64,000 nt of DNA from Sabethes cyaneus. Lineage: Eukaryota; Arthropoda; Insecta; Diptera; Culicidae. The position numbers and the translations under genes are program-made. Below the pieces are notes generated by a model. The model was not told the origin of the DNA, ran no database searches, and saw nothing but the letters and a program-made list of their open reading frames with translations. Positions 47,541-59,476 of the stretch are shown here, in pieces. The stretch lies in the NCBI RefSeq assembly GCF_943734655.1, contig NC_071355.1, positions 22,704,268 to 22,768,267 of the forward strand, in the 5' to 3' direction. Every line of letters starts with the position of its first letter. Position 1 is the stretch's first letter.

Positions 47541-48700
47541 CCCTCACTGGCGAAGTTTCAAAAAATATAGCCAAGTTAATTATAAATGATCCTGAGAAAC
47601 TATTAATTCAGGTTTTTGAAGATAATATCGACCATCGATGTAAATAGCTATTATCTGATATTTGATTAATAACACGTTTCGCTAGAAATACTGTATTTTG
47701 ACAAAACAGCGTTTCTCAGAAATGTGCAACGGTGTAATTAACACTTTCGGAACAGAGATGTATAATTAAATTGCAAACGTTGGGATTCGACTGTTTTAAT
47801 TAACACTTAAACTCTCAGAATCAATTCGCGATCTCTTAAAACGTCGATTATAACTTGCCAGCCAGGGAATGGAAACTGATTTGGTCTAAGCAACACATGG
47901 CTACTGATGCAATTTGCATTTTTTTCGTCAATGAGGCATCTATTTACTTCTTAAACACCTGTTGCAACAAACTTTATCAGTAACTTCATTTACGCCAGAT
48001 GCATAGCAAACATGAATACTAACGAGCTTCGGTTATGAATGAGTCCGATAAGATAATACTTCATTCATGCAATATGCAGTCAACAAACAACACACATACA
48101 CTTTTACGACCTAACAACTTAGCTAGAAGCACGCGTCAGTCGGAAAACATGCGCCTTATCTTTAACTTAAGGAAGTGCTGAGCATACAAACATAGGAAAT
48201 GTACATATTATTGTATGAACAATGGCATTCTTTATGACTGAGAGTCTCGTTTTCATATCAACGAAATGTGTTGATTTTTTTTAAAGCAATTCATCAGTGC
48301 AATTATTAAGCAGATGATACATAATAACAAAATTAATGATTGTAAACTGTAAATTTAATTTCAATTTCTTTTCTTTTTATTTCAGCTTAGGACGTTATAT
48401 TAACGTCCTACTCATGTATAGTTGGCCGCAGCGATGGCCAAACCGAACAGCTCGTCATGTATAGGTTTTGTAATTAATTTATTTATTTTTATTAGTAAGT
48501 ATGAAACATACTGGGGACTTGATTCAGAAAATAATCCATTTTACTATTGCAGATTTAATTTTAAGTAGTAATGCACAGCGAAGACCGTTTACTAGTAATA
48601 GGTGTAAGTATTCTCCATATGTTGTTTGTCTTTCAATAATAAATCATCCAGTGCACTCAGCTATCAGAACATTTCGCGTTCCATTCCGGTTGTTTTGTCC
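47541..48700. other. No gene; one small perfect hairpin
   Basis: AT-rich. TAGGACGTTA (48388-48397) and TAACGTCCTA (48401-48410) form a perfect 10 bp stem with a TAT loop. Nothing else is supported. Confidence 0.35.
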
Positions 48701-48751
48701 AAAAATTTTTTTAATTGAAATGCACGCGTTTATGATTGTGCTAACCGATTT

Positions 48752-49222
48752 GTGTACCGCTCATATTTTTCTAACCCGCATATCATCGCGCGCACACACG
48801 CATACACACGCTTAGTTCCGTCCACTGCGAAAGCATTCCCGTCGCTTGTGCGAAAGCAGTACTACTTGCCGCACACAAAGTTTATGATTGTCCAAACCGA
48901 ACCGCCACTGGTTAGCACCAGCAGCGACAGAAGTGTCCAGCGAGGTGATCAGCAACCGCCCCAAGATGATTGGTCCGGCGAAGTGGATAGGAGAGAACAT
49001 GACGCGGACGAAGCGGCGGAGGATGCTGCAGATAACTTTCAACGGCCGGGCATGATTAACAATCATATCAATTATAATAAGTATAATTCGATCTTCATGA
49101 GTTCGCATCCGAAGAAAACGACATTTTCGTCTGAGGAACAGGAAGAAGACGGTTTAGAAGCAACGAGGCGACCAGTTTATGTCTATCGGCATCGTGGAGG
49201 TGGTTTGATTTTGGCATTTTGA
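48752..49222 (+). other. Acidic open frame upstream of LanB1, unassigned
   Basis: An open frame with an internal ATG at 48884 gives a polar, acid-rich protein (GDQQPPQDDWSGEVDRREHD, then DEAAEDAADN, SSEEQEEDGLE) ending YRHRGGGLILAF. No domain, signal peptide or splice pattern is evident. Composition is more GC-rich than its flanks, so it may be coding, part of a 5' UTR, or chance. It lies 0.9 kb before the first recognised LanB1 exon, same strand. Confidence 0.25.
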
Positions 49223-50170
49223 AACGGATTGATTGAGGGTATTAGTTTCGAATAGGCAAAGACACTAGCAAAAAGCTGAGTAACGCTCATAGAAGTGTCA
49301 ATTTGATGATCGTTGGTTATTGCGAGTTAAGCAGCGCAATTATTGCTCACTTCTGTCTGTAAATCCACGCAGTGGTACTGAGGCATAGTTCTGAAATTAG
49401 CATATACTGTCAAATTGCATCATCGTTTTTTTTCTCTTCTAAGAGCTTTTTGTCGCTGGAGCAAGCAAACCAGCCATCGTCAAACATTGCATAATCTGTA
49501 CACAGTCCCATTCGATTCGTGACTTAATGTGCAAATAGTTAAGTCACAACCAGTCGGTCGCTTACTGCTTCTTCCCTCGATCCGCAATAATGATCGAATA
49601 TGGTGTGCTAGAAGACGGAACAAGTCGCAGATTACAGGCCTACAGAAAAGCCCAGCTGCAGTGAACCTTAACCAGGCGGTTAAGTAGGTTGTTGATAGCA
49701 CATCGTTGTTAAATCGTCCCTAACGGCAGCCACACCCACAGACAAGTGGAATCGAACGAACGTCTGTCAACGTTAAAACTGTAACGCTTGACATAATCTC
49801 CATAGCTAAGCTTTCCGCTTCTATCTTGCGTGTAACATCTAATTTGGATTCAAATCGCGTTTTCCTAGTAGTGAACTCACACGAGAAACCCAAACCGCAT
49901 ATGCTAATGATAATTTTAGACTCACATGGCATATGTTTACATTCGAAGCTTCCCGCTCACACTCACATTTCATCTCCGCTTCGCATAGACTAGCATCCAT
50001 CCAAATCAGTTTTAGTTTCTTAGCTCATAGAGGCCATCTGTGGCCGAATAACAAGCCGCACATCATCGGATTATATTGTTACTAAGAAACCTCGAACACG
50101 TTTTTTCCGTCTCTTCCCGTTCGTCGTCCGTCAAAAACCCTCACGCCACTGGACGTTTGCGTGCGAGCAG
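49223..50170. other. Region just upstream of first LanB1 exon seen
   Basis: No hydrophobic signal-peptide frame was found here. The final 70 bases before 50171 are pyrimidine-rich (TTTTTTCCGTCTCTTCCCGT), fitting a splice acceptor tract. Confidence 0.4.
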
Positions 50171-50426
50171 TAGCAAGTAGGCCTGTCCATCGTGTTCATC
50201 CGTGTGAGCAGAGCAGTTGTTACCCGGCGACCGGTAACCTGCTGATTGGCCGTGAGAATCGGCTGTATGCGTCGTCGACCTGCGGTACGGCGCGGCCCGA
50301 GCGCTACTGCATCGTGTCCCACTTGGAGGAGAAGAAATGCTTCCTGTGCGACACACGGCCCGAGACGGCCAACAACCCGATGAAGAACCACCGGGTCGGG
50401 CAGATTATCTACAAGAATCAACCCGG
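50171..50426 (+). CDS. LanB1: Laminin subunit beta-1, exon with start of LN domain
   Basis: The frame reads CEQSSCYPATGNLLIGR, STCGTARPERYCIVSHL, EEKKCFLCDTRPET and HRVGQIIYKNQPG, the opening of the laminin N-terminal (LN, domain VI) region of beta chains, which polymerises laminin in basement membranes. The exon ends in phase 2 at a GG|GTAAGT donor. The start at 50171 (after GCGAGCAG) is uncertain; the acceptor could lie a little to either side, but it must precede TGT at 50203, which encodes the conserved Cys. No signal peptide is in this exon, so an upstream exon is missing from view. The following intron is 10,549 bp and packed with transposons. Confidence 0.93.
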
Positions 50427-50774
50427 GTAAGTTGTTATCTCTTGTTACCAGGCAACCTTAGCACTAGGGTGATGTCGAAAGTATATGTTAGATGACTATT
50501 TCACCAAAAATATTTAACAGAATAATTTTTCTAAGGCGATACAAAATTTTGCTCTACTGGTCTATAATATTCAGATCATTCTATCCCAAGTAACAATTCT
50601 AAAGCCACTAGATTTTACTTGAATTTTATAAAGGTTTTATTGCGGTAGTAATCATTACCTGTAGTTTTATTGTGGTATTTATTTATTGTCGCCAATCAAT
50701 CTTGTAGGCCATTTTGAGAAACACTCAATGTTATCTTACGATCTAGCTTATTAATTTAATGTTAGGAATTATTA
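50427..50774 (+). other. LanB1 intron 5' part
   Basis: Intronic, with the end word TCCCAAGTAACAATTC at 50584 that pairs with an inverted copy near 57139-57155. Confidence 0.5.
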
Positions 50775-52107
50775 GGGGGATTAGGGGCATAATGAGCACA
50801 CGGGGCGAAATGGGCACCCCTCTTTTCTACGAAAGTACGCATTTTGTAACATCATATGGCATGCGAAACACTGCTGTAGGTACTACAGTATCAATTTATC
50901 AAAAAATGAGTGATCTCTACTTTTAAAACATGGAGTTATATTAAAAAACTTAACTAGGTTCTCAGACGCTGAAAAATTATAATTTTGGTGCACTACCAAA
51001 TAAGCTTTTACGATCATTTAAATATCTTAATCTATCAAGTGCACACTGCAACATTATGTATGCATTGTATCTCAAATTTCACCTTCATTGAAGTTTTGAT
51101 TTTATACTATAATTAGTGGAAAACCCCATTTTTACTTTAACTACTTGACTGGGGGCGAAATGGGCACCCTTAGGTGGGGTGAAACGAGCACTGTGTCGCA
51201 TTAACTAGCCTGTCAGTTTCTTTGTTTATCGCGTCTATGCTTGTTTACAGTGATGGTATGAATATGCCAAGAAAATCCAGAAGACATAATTGGTCAAAAA
51301 AGGCCTTGCAAGCGACCTTGACTACTATAAGGCGAGACGGAATATCCACAAAATAAGTCGCCAAGTTCCACGGCATTCTGCGGCAGGCGTTAGCTCGGTA
51401 TGTGAGACCATACGAAAGGGCAATCTCGGGGCAAGAGGTGGACCAAATTGATTCCTTCAAAACTGTCTGTTTTCACTCCCGCTGCAGAACAAGAACTGGT
51501 GGTCCATATTTTGTAAATGGAGGTTCGATGCTACGGTATTACTACCCGTGAAATCAGAATCCTCGTATACCAGCTGGCAGAGGGAAACGGAAAAGCATAT
51601 GTCTTCAACACTAAAATACAGCTAGCCTTAGCGTCATCCGAAACATTCTTTGTGTGCTCCAGAGGCAACCTCCACGGCTCAATTGGCTTCAAGCGGCTTA
51701 CGGTCAATAGTTTTTTCGACGTTTTGACACGTTTTATGTTTGTGTATGTATGGGTGTGTATGTGTATATGTGTACGTATGTGTGTATGTATGTGTATATG
51801 CATGTGTGTGTGAGTGTGTGTGTGTATGTGTATGTGTTTGGTTGTTGTACTTATATACACCCTTCAAGCATGTGTTTATAAGGGTGCTCATTATGCCCCA
51901 CACACTGACCGATTTTTAGTTTTTGAAGCATAAGTTTAAATTGCAATTTTCGTCATCAAATCAATTATTTTTCAATTTGTCAACCGTATGCCTTTAATTA
52001 TCGTTAGTGAATGTATATTTTGCAATGACGACCCTTTAAAAATTCAGTCATTTTGGGTGCTTAAATCAGCCAACAAGTTAGGGTGCTCATTATGCTTCTA
52101 ATACCCC
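50775..52107 (+). mobile_element. pogo-like transposon in LanB1 intron
   Basis: Ends GGGGGATTAGGGGCATAATG on the left and the inverted CATTATGCTTCTAATACCCC on the right, with TA on both sides (50773-50774, 52108-52109). Just inside both ends is GAGCAC/GTGCTC followed by GGGGCGAAATGGGCACC-type repeats (for example 50814, 51151). It carries relics of its own transposase and a TG-rich run (51738-51840). Confidence 0.75.
51257..51625 (+). pseudogene. pogo-like transposase N-terminal relic
   Basis: ATG at 51257 gives MPRKSRRHNWSKKALQATLT and RRDGISTK before a TAA. The same frame then reads VAKFHGIPRQALARYVRPYE, and another frame reads EQELVVHILXMEVRCYGITT and REIRILVYQLAEGNGKAYVF. These are the psq-type HTH and the CENP-B-type DNA-binding domain of pogo transposases. 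A stop and frameshifts inactivate it and the catalytic DDE core is absent. Confidence 0.7.
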
Positions 52108-52269
52108 TACTGTACAGTAAATTACCAAAGTATTGCTTAAGTTTTATTTTGGACATTGTGAAGTCAATATTGTTGCAATGTATATTGTAAACTGCCATCA
52201 TTTGATTAATAGGTCCAAATTTTGCATAGTTCGTTCAATAATTATTAATTGCAAATATTTGTCGCTGTC

Positions 52270-53640
52270 TCAAATGTCATGTTGGCACATAAAAGTTCAA
52301 TTTTGATAAGATTTCCGTTGAACCGATTTTATCCGAGACGATATTGTTTATAAAAGATACCATTGCAAATTCTCGCCGTTCCTTTAATGTTTGAATATCA
52401 ATAAGCATGCATCTACCTTTATAAGATGGTAACACGAATTGAGTCCAACCTATCCTACGTAGTGCATATAATAAAAACTGTTTTTGTACTGTACTTTCTT
52501 CATGTGTGATTATAAATGGAGACCATACTATACTGCAATATTCTAATATTGATCTAACATATGCAACGTATAATGTTTTAATAGTGTATGGGTCTTGAAA
52601 GTTATAGCAAAAACGTTTAATAAAGCCTAACATGTTATTAGCTCTGTTTATAACTGTATTATAATGATCAATGAACATTAGCTTTGAGTCAAGGATAACC
52701 CCTAAATCTCTAACTCTATCGCACTTTTTCACATTCTGGTCACCTAAGAAAATTGTCACATCAGGTTTGTTACGTTTTCTACTAAAAGAGATTAGATTAC
52801 ATTTTTTGACATTTAATTGCTACTAAGACGCTCCAAAAACTTCATTTAATTGCAGCAAACTCTTGTTACACCATGTGTGGAATAGCAGTATCTCATTTTT
52901 GAAAGTTTTCATGTCTTCAGCATTTTTTATTTCTATAAAAAGTTTCATGTCATCGGCGTAAATCAATACTTTGAGCTTCTTAAGGATGAAGGATAAGTCG
53001 TTAACAAACAAAAGAAAAGAGTAGAGGTCCTAAATGAGGGCCTTGAGGGACACCTGGCTTGGCATTAATAGGGTTTGATTGTTTTCCTCTGAACCTTACA
53101 ATTAGTTCTCGGTTGGTCAAATATGTTTCAAGCCACTTGAGGAGTTTTGGTTGGATTCCCGTTTTTTGCATTTTATAAAGAAGCAAAGGTATGTCAACGT
53201 GATCAAATGCTTTACTAAAATCAGTGTACAAGGCTTCAACATGGTTACCGTTATCCATTGCATCTAGAGAATAACTAATGAGTTCGAGTAGATTCGTAGC
53301 AGCCGAGCGGCCTTTATTAAAACCATGCTGCGCTGGTGTTATTCTATTTTTAATTTGGTCAAACATTTTAACATTTACTATTGCCTCAAAAAGTTTCGGG
53401 ATGCAAGATATAAGTGTCATATCACGATAGTTGCGGATGTCAGCTTTTTTACCAGGCTTGAAAATAGGCACCAGAAAAGATTTTTTCCATACTAGTGGAA
53501 AAACTCCCGACTCCAATGACATATTGAAAAGCCAATATAATGGAGCAGTTAGTTCTGTAGCTAAAGTTTAAAAAAAAAACTGGAAATTTCATCGGGTCCC
53601 GATCCTTTCGCTATATCTAAATGATTTAATGCATTTGAGG
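52270..53640 (-). pseudogene. Jockey-like reverse transcriptase relic in intron
   Basis: The minus strand reads SGPDEISSFF (about 53600), WKKSFLVPIFKPGKKADIRN, RITPAQHGFNKGRSAATNLL, the catalytic LYTDFSKAFDHVDIPLLLYK, GVPQGPHLGPLLFSF (53522-53001), then after a frameshift the YADDMKLF box (53011-52823) and RVRDLGVILDSKLMF ... YVRSILEYCSIVW (52759-52277). Both catalytic aspartate boxes are present but in different frames and there is no endonuclease. A 5'-truncated, recently decayed Jockey/CR1-like copy, antisense to LanB1. Confidence 0.8.
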
Positions 53641-54449
53641 TATTTGAGGTATTATGCAATACCAAGAGGGTATGAATCCAAACACACTTATAGCTAACTA
53701 AAAAGCCATAATAAAACTGTTAATAAAGCAAATTTATTGTGGTTGCTTATCATGTAAAAACTTGTTGGCTACACCACGTCTCTTATGAATTTACCAAAGT
53801 TTGGCGTAGCAATACAAAATGGCGCACCAATCAAAATTGATCTTATCGTGGTTGCTTATCAAACCGCAAGAAATCTGTTAGTTTAAGTTAGTTAGTTAGT
53901 TAGCTATTAAAACGGTCACACCCTGACTAAACAGTTTTTTGCTGCTATTATGAAAAAATCATTTTTTATGCGAGGCCATATTGCCATATTCTAGTATTTT
54001 GTTTTAGCTCGCAAACAAAATCAAAGCAAAGCAAAGAGTTTTGCAGAAAGAAAGTTATTATCAATCGGTTTTTCTGTCACAGGGAGCAACTAATATGATT
54101 TTGCCAGAAATTGAGATTGACTAACTAAATATATTTATTTTGGTAAAACAACTAGTTTTTGAAAATCGCAAAATTTCAGTGGTGTATTGGCTTTATCCAC
54201 CCATCATATCAATATGCACAATAAAATTTAATGGGAACATGCTGCAAACGAACTAAGACTGCTTAAAACTCGTTATTTATTCCACATTTTATGGGACATT
54301 TTATTATGGTCGCTATAAACCAAATCGTTCAGAATGATCTGACAGTAAAACTTTAACTTTTCGGCTCACAAATGTGTTTTCAAGTTGTCAAAGCTGGCGA
54401 ACCAATTTAGCTTTTACCAGAGCGAAAAGCGAAAAGCTTTGTTAAATTA
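53641..54449. other. Intronic repeat-like sequence, no gene
   Basis: Contains GCCATAATAAAACTGTTAATA (53704 on) and two copies of ATTGATCTTATCGTGGTTGCTTATCA-like words (53739 and 53858). Possibly the interior of the element whose ends lie near 50584 and 57155. Confidence 0.35.
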
Positions 54450-54818
54450 CTAGCTGAGTGCCCGTTCTTACTCGGGGCACCTTTGTCTCACAGCCACTTG
54501 TACATCAGTTATTGTAACCGAAATGCTTATAATGCAAAAATATAACGCTGTTCCTCTTTTGGATGTTCCTCCCCATTTGTCAGCTTCCCCTCTTTTGTCT
54601 ACCCGGCCACTTACACATCTGTTTTCTTTACGGAAATCCCTAAAAAACCCTATAAAGAGAAACAAAAACATTTATCCTATTTGCACCTTCCGCAATGGCC
54701 CCACCCATAAGTAATGAATAGTTATGTTATTGTACTTTTCAAAAAAAAAAAAAAGTAGAGGGTGTAACAGTGTTTCTTCCATAGTTACAAAAAAACCTGT
54801 CATTCCTTTCATCTCACT

Positions 54819-54992
54819 TCAAGACAAAACTTGTTTAGAAACAATGTTTTTAGTTTCACCACTAGGAGCAAGTATGCACAAATTATTGACCGAGCCCACT
54901 CTAGAACATGCCACATAAAGTTGACCATGAGAAAAACATGGTGTTCTCAGATCAACTCCACATTGTTTGAATGATTGCCCCTGTGACACAAA
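54819..54992 (-). pseudogene. Helitron helicase C-terminal fragment
   Basis: A 57-codon minus-strand frame reads TNFVSQGQSFKQCGVDLRTP, then CFSHGQLYVACSRVGSVNNL and CILAPSGETKNIV, ending at TGA 54819-54821. The SHGQLYVACSRV motif is the conserved C-terminal helicase motif of Pif1-like Helitron proteins. The Rep domain and the rest of the helicase are absent. It sits 360 bp before the hairpin terminus in the expected orientation. Confidence 0.75.
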
Positions 54993-55189
54993 ATTTGTGT
55001 CTATTTAATAGAGTCAGCCAGCAATACTTAGCACTAATGGTCGAACACTTTTTATACGGGTCACTTTGATTCGGCGCATAATTACACTTGCCAAATTTAC
55101 AGCTGCGAGTATTGCCGTTTAGTGTTTCGTATTTTGATTTTTTCTGTTGTACGGATAAATTGTTACAGTCATGTGGGCGTCCAAACATT

Positions 55190-55930
55190 TCGGAGTCTTC
55201 CCCCTATTACTCCCCCCTCTTTTGTCAACCCCTTCAATTCTGATTCCCTTATATCAAGGAACTCGTATGAAAGTTTGATAAACAACGATCATGGCGTTTC
55301 GGAGTTATCGTCTCCCCCTATAAGTCCCATCCCCCTTTGTACACCCCCGGTGCTGATTCCCTGATGTAAAGGAACATGTGTGCCAAGTTTGATAAAGAAC
55401 AGTCAAGGCGTTTCGGTGTTATCGTCTCCCCCTATTAGTCCCATCCCCTTTTGTACACCCCCAGTGCTGATTCTCTTATGCCAAGGAACAATTGTGCCAA
55501 GTTTGATGAATAACCGTCCAGGCATTTCGAAATTATGGCCTGTTACGAACCCCCCCCCCTTTTATTTCGGAGTTATGGTCCCCCCCCTATTGGGGACCCT
55601 TCTCCCTATCAGCGAACGGTCAAAGCATTTCGGAGTTATGCCCCCCCCCTTATTGGGGACCCTCTCCCCTATCAGGGAACCTCCCCCTCTCGTTTGTGTT
55701 AACCCCCCAGTGCTGATTCTCTTATGTCAAGGAATATGTGTGCCAAGTTTGATGAATAATCGTCCAGGCATTTCGGAGTTACGGCCTCCCCCCCCTGTTA
55801 CGAACCCCCCTCCCGCTTTTGTCAACCCCCCAGTGCTGATTCTCTTATATCAAGGAACATGTGTGCCAAGTTTTGTGGAGATCGGTCAAGGCGTTCTGGA
55901 GTTATGGTGGAACATACAAACATACAAACA
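55190..55930. repeat. Tandem array of diverged units in the Helitron
   Basis: Units contain TCAAGGAACATGTGTGCCAA, GTTTGATGAATAACCGTCCA, GGCATTTCGGAGTTATGG and a CCCCCCCT run, repeated about six times with variable lengths. The layout parallels the arrays of elements A and B, but the sequence differs. Confidence 0.7.
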
Positions 55931-55932
55931 TA

Positions 55933-56859
55933 GGGGAATGTCGTCGTGGTTGGGCCCGCCTTTTGACATTCGCCCATAACTTCTGTTTCAAAAAGAATTT
56001 CTAAAATCTAAATGGATCGTTGGAAAGGTCTAAGAATAAGCTATATTTCAGGAACTGAATCTTGAACTGATTGCTTGAAAAATAATAAAGTTATAGGCAT
56101 TTACGTGAAGATAAAAAATGTTGTTATACTCGGGCCACGTTGTACAGGTTGGGCCACCGCTCTTAATCCGAGAAATACGTATTGAAATTCTATGTAGAGA
56201 CATCAAAAGAATGAATTTCGTGAACTACGACCTATAGAAGTATAAATACGCTATTTTTAATAACATCTTTGCGAAATTTTTGGTGATCTTGTAAAATCAA
56301 TATTACTACAATCGCGTTTTCCGAAGTGTACTACTGCAATGAAAAATCAACAGCAACCTAGGTTTTTATTGTACTAATTTTGCTTTATTTCATCGCATTT
56401 CCCGCGACTGACGTTCTCTAGCGAATATTGCGCTTCTGTGCTTAAAATTATGGTGGCTCAACCATGACTACACAAGTGGCCCGACCTTTGCAATAAGCGC
56501 TTTTGTAGCATTTCCTCTTACCCTACACAAACACCTAACTCGACGGGATTTTTCAATAGCCTTCGTGTAGAGCACAACACATTTAATAAATTTGCAATAT
56601 TTATCCCGATAATTGTATTTCATGAATCATTTCTTGAAGAAAAGTTAACTGCACCTAGAAAACTTTTTTTGTACTGATTCAATCAGTGAATTCAGTACGC
56701 GTGTTTTGAATACACGATTGAAACTCACAATATTGTGAAAAGTTAGCTGTCACAGTTAGAAGTTTAACAATGCTTGTACATAGGTATCACAAGTTACTAA
56801 AACTGAAAAAATCGTGGTGGCCCGACCATAACAGTGGCCCGACGATAACGACATTACCC
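55933..56859. mobile_element. TA-flanked MITE, copy 1 (inside Helitron)
   Basis: Ends GGGGAATGTCGTCGTGG and, read inward, GGGTAATGTCGTTATCG with TA on both sides (55931-55932, 56860-56861). Interior words GTTGTACAGGTTGGGCCACC and GTGGCCCGACC recur. It is clearly homologous over its length to 57383-58245. No coding capacity. Confidence 0.75.
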
Positions 56860-56880
56860 TACTCACGCACACTTTTATAT

Positions 56881-57278
56881 ATATAAATGGCGGTGGCTGT
56901 CAAGCAGCGAAAGCTTAATCGGTTTTATTGCTGCTTTTAGCAGAGCGTGATACGACTACGTGAGCTTATAGTTTGATTCTTATAGAGGTGATGAAAACAT
57001 TCTGAGGCGTGGGCTATTTGGTCAGAAAGCAGTTTTATTAAGCGGTCATCAGAAACTTCTAGTGGAAGCTCATAGTTTTATTATCAGTTTTATGTTATTG
57101 GTCATGAAAACCACTATACGAACATAATACAACTAGGAATTGTTATTTGGGATGTATTGATATATTTTTTCAATCAAAATACATACGTCACACTTCGTTA
57201 CCTTGCCTTTCTTGGTCAATTTGTCTCTAACTGTTGATGTTGGTGTCATTCTAACGATGCGATGGTGCAATTTACGTA
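56881..57278. other. Intronic sequence with inverted TCCCAAG end
   Basis: Holds GGAATTGTTATTTGGGA (57139-57155), the inverted partner of the word at 50584. No gene. Confidence 0.35.
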
Positions 57279-57382
57279 GGGGAATGTCCCCGGCTATGAA
57301 ACAGGTTTTATTTTTTGGCCATAGCTCTGGATCGGATCATTCAATTTTAAATCTTCTTGAAGCATTGGAAAGTTTAAACGTA

Positions 57383-58245
57383 GGGGAATATCATCGTGGT
57401 TGGGCCACCTATTGGCATTTGCCCATAACATCCGTTTCAAAATGAATATTAGAAATCTAAATACATCGCTGCAAAGGTCTAAGAATAAGGTATATTTCTG
57501 GAAAATTTTCAACTGATTGCTTGAAAAATAATAAAGTTATAGGCATTTACGTGAAGACAAAACAAGTTGTCATAGTCGGACCATGTTGTACAGGTTGGGC
57601 CACCGCTGAAAATCTCAGAAATACTTATTGAAATTCTACATAGAGACATGAAAAGAATGAATTCCGTGAAAAACAGCGCATATAAGTACAAATATCGTAT
57701 TTTAAACTACATTTTTGCCAAAATTTGGCGATCTTGTAAAATCAATATTACAACAATCGCGTGCTTTATTGAAAGTGTACTACTTCAATGAAAAAACAAC
57801 AACAATCTAGGTTTTTATTGTATTTATTTTGCTAGCACGAGACAGTAAAAATTGCGCTTCTGCATTAAAAATTATGATGGCCCAACCATAACTACACCAG
57901 TGGCCCGACCTTTACAATAAGCGCTTTTGCAGCATTTCGCCGTACCCTACCCATACCCCTTACTGGAGGGGATTTTTCTATAGTCCTCGCATGGAGTACT
58001 TAATACATTTTCAATATTTATCGCAAAAATTGCATTTCATGTATCATTTCTTGAGGAAAAGTTCACTGCGCCTGGAAAACTTTTTTTTGTAAGATTCAAT
58101 CACTGCATTCGGTACGTGTGTTTTGAATATACGATTGAAACTCACGATATTGTGAAAAGTTTGCCGTCACAGTAAGAAGTTTTACAATGCTTGTACATAG
58201 ATATCACGAGTTACTAAAACTGGAAAAACGATAACGACATTACCC
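57383..58245. mobile_element. TA-flanked MITE, copy 2
   Basis: Homologous to 55933-56859 with the same ends (GGGGAATATCATCGTGG; GGGTAATGTCGTTATCG read inward) and TA duplication (57381-57382, 58246-58247). Slightly shorter through internal deletions. No coding capacity. Confidence 0.75.
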
Positions 58246-58849
58246 TATACCTATCTTTTTGCCAAAGAAAGTATACGGTTTTTGTTTAAAACACAAAAGT
58301 TATAGCAAAATTTCAAAACATATTTTTTTTGTGGCTAAAAAAGTGTCCCCGCTTGTGAAACACCTCGGGAAATCGTTAGAAAAGAAAAGAAAACATCGAA
58401 AGATATCGGAGGAAAATCAATAATTAAAATCATTTATTCATGGAAAATACTAAAAATACAAAATCATTGATCAATTTCTTCGTTTAATCGTCTAAATCCG
58501 AGTCGCAATGAATGTATGTAAAAAAGCTAGAAGTCATATTGGCGCATTTGAAATGCACTGGCCTGTTACATGTTACAAAGAATTGAGTTTTTGCCAAACC
58601 TAAATGAATCCTATTACCAGAAAAACTCATAATGCCCCAATTAAAGTAATGTGTGATCAATGAAGTATAAGATAATTGATTTTCTAGATGTTTCACAACC
58701 GGGGCGGTGGTCATATTGCAAAAAAAATATGTAATAATTTTTGAGTGAACTATTTTACCTAAAATTTGTTTGTGTGATGAAATAGAGGTCCAAATTAAGC
58801 TTATATGCTTTTACCTGACTTTTTTATTCCATTTTGTACACAAAATAAT

Positions 58850-59476
58850 CAATTCCGGAGTGATTCGCGATTGGGGCTCAACTACAAATTGTAAACAAAT
58901 CGTTTTATCACACCATCAGCCTTAAAAAGACTGATAATATCCTTGGCAAGAACCCTTTCTTCTGTTTTAATCGTTAGAATTATTTAAAACAAGTTTTAGT
59001 AATGGGCGATAGAAGTGTTTAATCAAAACAAAAGACAGTTTGCAGTTTAGCCCCTCGCATTGTTATGAAGTGACAGGCTTATTTGCAAATCGTTTTGTAA
59101 ACAGGCGATAGTAAAGAGCGAAACTCCGTTGTTTTTAAAACACAGGCGCATTGTAAACAGGCGAAACTAAATAAAAAAATCAAAACAAGGCGAAACAGGG
59201 CTGGGCGAATCTCATTGTCAAAATGTTTCTAGGCTCATTCCAAGGGGTTCAACTATAAAACTTAGATTTTGAGCTTGAATGCACAAATTTTATGCAGTAT
59301 TATTGTGAAATTATCAGATTGATTTATTCTACACCAATTTATGTCTTTAAACTTGATTTTTGTAACTTTTATTTAAATTAAGATTTGAAAATGTACTGGC
59401 AAATTATCACAGTGATATTTCTCATTGTTCACACTGTGTTAGTTGCGCCCTTATCGCGAATCACTCCGGAATTGCA
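58850..59476. mobile_element. Foldback MITE, CAATTCCGGAGTG ends
   Basis: AATTCCGGAGTGATTCGCGA on the left and its complement TCGCGAATCACTCCGGAATT on the right enclose about 600 bp without coding capacity. Nested within 57279-59661. Confidence 0.65.

Larger units (their letters stand above)
54450..56880 (-). mobile_element. Helitron with helicase relic and terminal hairpin
   Basis: On the minus strand the 3' end is the hairpin GTGCCCCG / CGGGCAC with an 8 base loop, then TCAGCTAG at 54450-54457 followed by T: a typical Helitron terminus. Upstream are a helicase C-terminal relic (54819-54992), a G/C-run tandem array (55190-55930) and the TATGTTTGTATGTTTGTATG head. A TA-flanked MITE (55933-56859) interrupts the head; the 5' end is probably near 56880 (TATATATATAAAAGTGTGCG). 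Confidence 0.7.

Noticed and set aside
55122..55979. Proline-rich open frames of 80 and 199 codons
   Set aside because: They follow the C-runs and unit period of the Helitron tandem array; no ATG context or domain supports coding.
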